From assembly GCF_001922345.1 (NCBI RefSeq), contig NZ_CP018812.1, positions 2,108,001-2,172,000 on the forward strand: a DNA stretch of 64,000 bases, read 5' to 3'. This document shows positions 60,911-64,000 of this stretch, in pieces. The translations under genes and the position numbers were made by a program. Positions within the stretch are counted from its first letter, which is position 1. The number at the start of each line of letters is the position of its first letter. This stretch comes from Paraburkholderia sp. SOS3 (GTDB taxonomy: Bacteria; Pseudomonadota; Gammaproteobacteria; Burkholderiales; Burkholderiaceae). The notes under the pieces are model-generated. The model worked only from the letters and a program-made list of their open reading frames with translations, was not told where the DNA came from and did no database searches.

Positions 60911-62602
60911 ATGACCTGGCTAGCGCAAACACTTCGGCAATACCCGGAGATCGCCGTATTTCTTTCGCTCGGCATCGGTTACTGGGTCGGCGGCAAAAGC
61001 TATAAGGGGTTCAGCCTCGGCGCGGTGACCGCGACGCTGCTTGCCGCAATCGCGATCGGTCAACTCGGCATCACGATTTCCGCGAATGTGAAATCGGTGT
61101 TCTTCCTGCTGTTTCTGTTCGCGGTCGGTTACGGCGTCGGCCCGCAGTTCGTGCGCGGCATCGCGAAAGACGGCATTGCGCAAGCGATCTTCTCCGTCGT
61201 GCAATGCGCGCTGTGTCTTGCCGCGCCTGTGATCGCCGCGAAAATCGCTGGCTATGACGTCGCCTCGGCCGCAGGGCTGTTCGCGGGCTCGCAGACCATT
61301 TCCGCTTCGATGGGGCTCGCGACCGATGCGATCAACCGCCTCGGCTTACCTGCAGACGAAACGAAAGCGCTGCTCGATGCGATGCCGACCGCATATGCGG
61401 TGACGTATATCTTCGGCACGATCGGCTCGGCGCTGATACTCGCCACGCTCGGACCGAAGCTGCTCGGCATCGATCTGGTTTCGGCGTGCAAGGAATATGA
61501 GGCGAGCCTTGGCGGCGCGAAGGACCTGGGCGGCGCGGGTCAGGCGTGGCACCGCTACGAACTGCGTGCGTATCGCATCCCGCAGGACGGGCGCGCGGTG
61601 GGCCTCACGGTGAGCCAGGCCGAAGCGCTGGCACCCGACGGCGCGCGCCTTTACATCGAGCGTGTCCGCCATGACGGCAAGATCGAGGAAGCGCGCATCG
61701 ACACGCTGCTGCAACCGGGCGACGTCGTCGCGATCGTGGGTCCGCGCGAGCAGCTCGTCTCGGTGCTCGGTCCATTGCATACGGAAGTCGACGACCCGGA
61801 ACTGCTGGCCGTGCCCGCCGAAGGCGTCGACGTCTACGTGACGAACAAGGCCGTCGAAAACAAGACCCTCGACGAACTCGGCAAGCTGCCGAACGCACGC
61901 GGCGTCTATATTCGCCGCATCAGACGCGGCGCAACCGAAACGCCGGTTCCGGTGCTGCCGAATACGAAGCTGCACCGCGGCGATACGGTGATGCTGGTCG
62001 GCCGCACGCAGGACACGACCGCGGCCGCGAAGGTGCTCGGCACGAGCGACCGCCCGTCCGCCGCGGCCGACGTCGCCTTTATCGGCTTTGCGATCACGCT
62101 CGGCGCGCTGATCGGCGCGATCGTCGTCAAGGCCGGTGCCGTGCCGCTGACGCTCTCGACAGCCGGCGGCGCGCTGATTGCCGGCATCGTGTTCGGCTGG
62201 CTGCGCGCGATCCACCCGACCTTCGGTCGCATTCCCGAATCGACGCTGTGGTTCATGAATTCGGTAGGCCTGAACGTATTTATCGCGGTGGTCGGCATCA
62301 CCGCGGGTCCGGGTTTCGTCGCGGGGCTCGCGCAACTCGGCATCAGCCTCTTTCTTTGGGGCATCTTCGCGACTGCCGCGCCGCTGATTCTCGGCATGTT
62401 TATCGCGAAGTACGTGTTTCGCTTCCACCCGGCGATCCTGCTCGGCGTCTGCGCCGGCGCGCGCACCACGACGGCCGCGCTCGGCATGATCTGCGACGCC
62501 GCGAAAAGTCAGGTGCCGGGCCTCGGCTATACGGTGACGTACGCGGTCGGCAATACGCTGCTGACCATCTGGGGAATGGTCGTCGTGATGCTGCTCACCT
62601 AG
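60911..62602 (+). CDS. AspT-type aspartate:alanine exchanger family antiporter
   Basis: The 563-residue protein has about ten membrane helices in two halves (residues 10-190 and 390-563), with ETISAS-like loops such as [20 protein letters not shown] and [20 protein letters not shown]. Between them lies a cytosolic domain of two TrkA-C-like modules ([40 protein letters not shown]). This is the AspT/YidE architecture. AspT exchanges aspartate for alanine to generate proton-motive force. Because the next gene is glutamate decarboxylase, a glutamate:GABA exchange role is likely here. A GGAG ribosome site precedes the ATG at 60911; an open frame further upstream has none. Confidence 0.88.
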   Translation: MTWLAQTLRQYPEIAVFLSLGIGYWVGGKSYKGFSLGAVTATLLAAIAIGQLGITISANVKSVFFLLFLFAVGYGVGPQFVRGIAKDGIAQAIFSVVQCALCLAAPVIAAKIAGYDVASAAGLFAGSQTISASMGLATDAINRLGLPADETKALLDAMPTAYAVTYIFGTIGSALILATLGPKLLGIDLVSACKEYEASLGGAKDLGGAGQAWHRYELRAYRIPQDGRAVGLTVSQAEALAPDGARLYIERVRHDGKIEEARIDTLLQPGDVVAIVGPREQLVSVLGPLHTEVDDPELLAVPAEGVDVYVTNKAVENKTLDELGKLPNARGVYIRRIRRGATETPVPVLPNTKLHRGDTVMLVGRTQDTTAAAKVLGTSDRPSAAADVAFIGFAITLGALIGAIVVKAGAVPLTLSTAGGALIAGIVFGWLRAIHPTFGRIPESTLWFMNSVGLNVFIAVVGITAGPGFVAGLAQLGISLFLWGIFATAAPLILGMFIAKYVFRFHPAILLGVCAGARTTTAALGMICDAAKSQVPGLGYTVTYAVGNTLLTIWGMVVVMLLT

Positions 62603-62733
62603 CCGCGCCGGCCGGCGACGCTCGCCGGATGGCCCGGATTAGCCGGATTTGCCCGCGTCTGCTTTTCGTTGCGCCGGGCAGGCCTCGCCGCCCGGCGGCC
62701 CCTGCTGGTTCTTGATATGGGAAGGAGCGACAC

Positions 62734-64000
62734 ATGCAGACCTCGACTGAAAAACGCACGCCGTACGACGAGTTCAATTGCGAAGTGCCCGGGCACGAAT
62801 TTCCGAAAAGCGGCATGTCGGCGCGGGCCGCCGCGGCGATCGTGATCAGCGACGAGTGGACCGATACGAACCCGATGCTCAATATGTCATCGTTCGTCAC
62901 GACCTTCGCTGAACCGGAAGCGGCCGAAACCGCGCGCCGCAACATCTTCAAGAACTACATCGACCACGACATGTATCCGCAACTGTTCGCGATGGAGACG
63001 CGGATGGTCCAGTGGCTGCATCAGCTGTGGAACGGTCCGCAAGGCGTCGACGTCTACGGCACCGCGACGGTCGGCTCTTCGGAAGCGTGCATGCTCGCGG
63101 GGCTCGCGCATAAGTGGAACTGGCGGCAAAAGCGCGAGCGCGAAGGCAAGGACGCGAGCCGGCCGAACATGGTGACGGGCGGCAACGTGCAGATCGTCTG
63201 GAAGAAGTTTCTGCGCTATTTCGACGTCGAGCCGCGCATCGTGCCGCTCAAGCCCGGCAACTACCGCCTCACCGCGGAACAGCTCGACCGGTACGTCGAT
63301 GAAAACACCATCGCGGTCGTGGCGATCGCCGGACAGACTTTCACCGGCGAAGACGACGACATCGAGCAGATCCACGACTGGCTCGACGACTACGAGAAGC
63401 GCACCGGCATTTCGATTCCGATGCATATCGACGGCGCATCCGGCGGTTTCGTGAACCCGTTCCTGTACCCCGACTACAAGTGGGATTTCCGCCTGCCGCG
63501 CGTGCAGTCGATCAACGCGTCGGGCCACAAATACGGACTCACGCCGCCGGGGCTTGGCTGGGTGATCTTCCGTGAGCGCAAGGTGTTCAACGAAGACCTC
63601 GTGTTCTATGTGAACTATCTGGGCGGCGAAATGCCGACCGCGACGCTGAATTTCAGCCGCAACGGCTTTCAGATCGCCGCGCAGTACTACCAGTTTCTGC
63701 GCCTCGGTTTCGACGGCTATCAGCGCGTCATGCAGCACACGCTGAATAACGCGATCACATTGCGCAAGCTGCTGGTGGACAGTGGCTATTTCACGATCAT
63801 GAACGAGACGCAGCGCATTCCCGTCGTGGCCGTCACGCTCGACAGCAAGGTGAAGAATTTCAACGAGTTCGACGTATCGAACAAGGTGCGCGAAAAAGGC
63901 TGGGTGCTGTCTGCCTACTCGATGCCGCCCAATGCGCAGACAGTGATGAGCCTGCGCGTGGTGGTGCGGCCGCATATCAACCACAACGTCGCGTGCCTGC
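62734..64000 (+). CDS. gadB: Glutamate decarboxylase (3' end outside window)
   Basis: The visible 422 residues are a PLP-dependent group II decarboxylase close to E. coli GadB. They show MHIDGASGGFVNPFLYPDYK, the PLP lysine K266 in SINASGHKYGLTPPGLGW, NYLGGEMPTATLNFSRNGFQ and MSLRVVVRPH. The reaction turns glutamate into GABA and CO2 while consuming a proton. GAAGGAG precedes the ATG, 131 bp after the antiporter stop. The N-terminal segment differs from E. coli. The C-terminal tail that controls pH activation in GadB lies beyond the window and cannot be judged. Confidence 0.94.
   Translation, partial: MQTSTEKRTPYDEFNCEVPGHEFPKSGMSARAAAAIVISDEWTDTNPMLNMSSFVTTFAEPEAAETARRNIFKNYIDHDMYPQLFAMETRMVQWLHQLWNGPQGVDVYGTATVGSSEACMLAGLAHKWNWRQKREREGKDASRPNMVTGGNVQIVWKKFLRYFDVEPRIVPLKPGNYRLTAEQLDRYVDENTIAVVAIAGQTFTGEDDDIEQIHDWLDDYEKRTGISIPMHIDGASGGFVNPFLYPDYKWDFRLPRVQSINASGHKYGLTPPGLGWVIFRERKVFNEDLVFYVNYLGGEMPTATLNFSRNGFQIAAQYYQFLRLGFDGYQRVMQHTLNNAITLRKLLVDSGYFTIMNETQRIPVVAVTLDSKVKNFNEFDVSNKVREKGWVLSAYSMPPNAQTVMSLRVVVRPHINHNVACL

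Noticed and set aside
1..64000. tRNA, rRNA, CRISPR arrays, transposases, phage genes
   Set aside because: Looked for on both strands; no cloverleaf, regularly spaced repeat array, DDE transposase or terminal inverted repeat was recognised.

Overview
This 64 kb window is GC-rich and densely coding with no gaps longer than about 630 bp. Its gene families (LemA/TPM pair, DUF4148, YqhA, many LysR regulators, Pol II, PaoABC) and its strong third-position G/C bias point to a Burkholderiaceae chromosome, of the Paraburkholderia, Trinickia or Caballeronia kind. No rRNA, tRNA, CRISPR array, insertion sequence or phage gene was recognised.

Region 1 (1-13224) is a surface-glycan or glycoside locus. It holds a GT2 gene cut by the left edge, GT4, a GmhB-like heptose bisphosphate phosphatase, two GT9 heptosyltransferase-like enzymes, a carbamoyltransferase, a membrane-anchored GT2, another GT4 and a UDP-glucuronate decarboxylase-like epimerase. 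Most of these genes are linked by ATGA overlaps. Running against them is a 945-residue fusion of an ABC exporter, a degenerate kinase-type ATPase and a receiver domain.

Region 2 (13231-20515) carries a LemA-TPM-TPM operon, an alpha/beta hydrolase, a Tyr/Pro/Gly-rich secreted protein, YqhA, a DUF1697 protein and DNA polymerase II. Region 3 (20893-27277) has a complete sugar ABC importer (binding protein, ATPase, two permeases) behind a cluster of operator-like inverted repeats. Nudix, H-NS-like and GntR/UTRA genes follow on the other strand. Region 4 (27589-32476) is a VOC-MFS-MmgE/PrpD operon, preceded by a perfect 30-bp palindrome that overlaps a promoter, and then a flavin oxidoreductase.

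Region 5 (32760-45523) is a mosaic of small metabolic genes paired with LysR regulators. It also holds an orphan FixJ-type response regulator and a cupin pseudogene with two single-base frameshifts. Region 6 (45632-52129) has the PaoABC molybdenum aldehyde oxidoreductase, a GST, an EIIA-type PTS protein with an extra N-terminal domain, and a universal stress protein. Region 7 (52257-60285) has an SDR and then a six-gene minus-strand operon: a DUF3141 protein with a PHA-synthase-like Cys-Asp-His triad, phosphate acyltransferase, acetate kinase, FabI, a small RRM-like protein and a coiled-coil protein of unknown function. Region 8 (60911-64000) pairs an AspT-type antiporter with a glutamate decarboxylase cut by the right edge. 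This looks like a proton-consuming decarboxylation system, and an FNR-like box and an inverted repeat lie upstream.

The most noteworthy items are the ABC-pseudokinase-receiver fusion, the DUF3141/Pta/AckA/FabI/RRM operon, the AspT-GadB pair with its promoter, the 30-bp palindrome, and the repeated finding of 10-13 bp tandem duplications at gene 3' ends. Functions are inferred from motifs recognised by eye; no database search was run.
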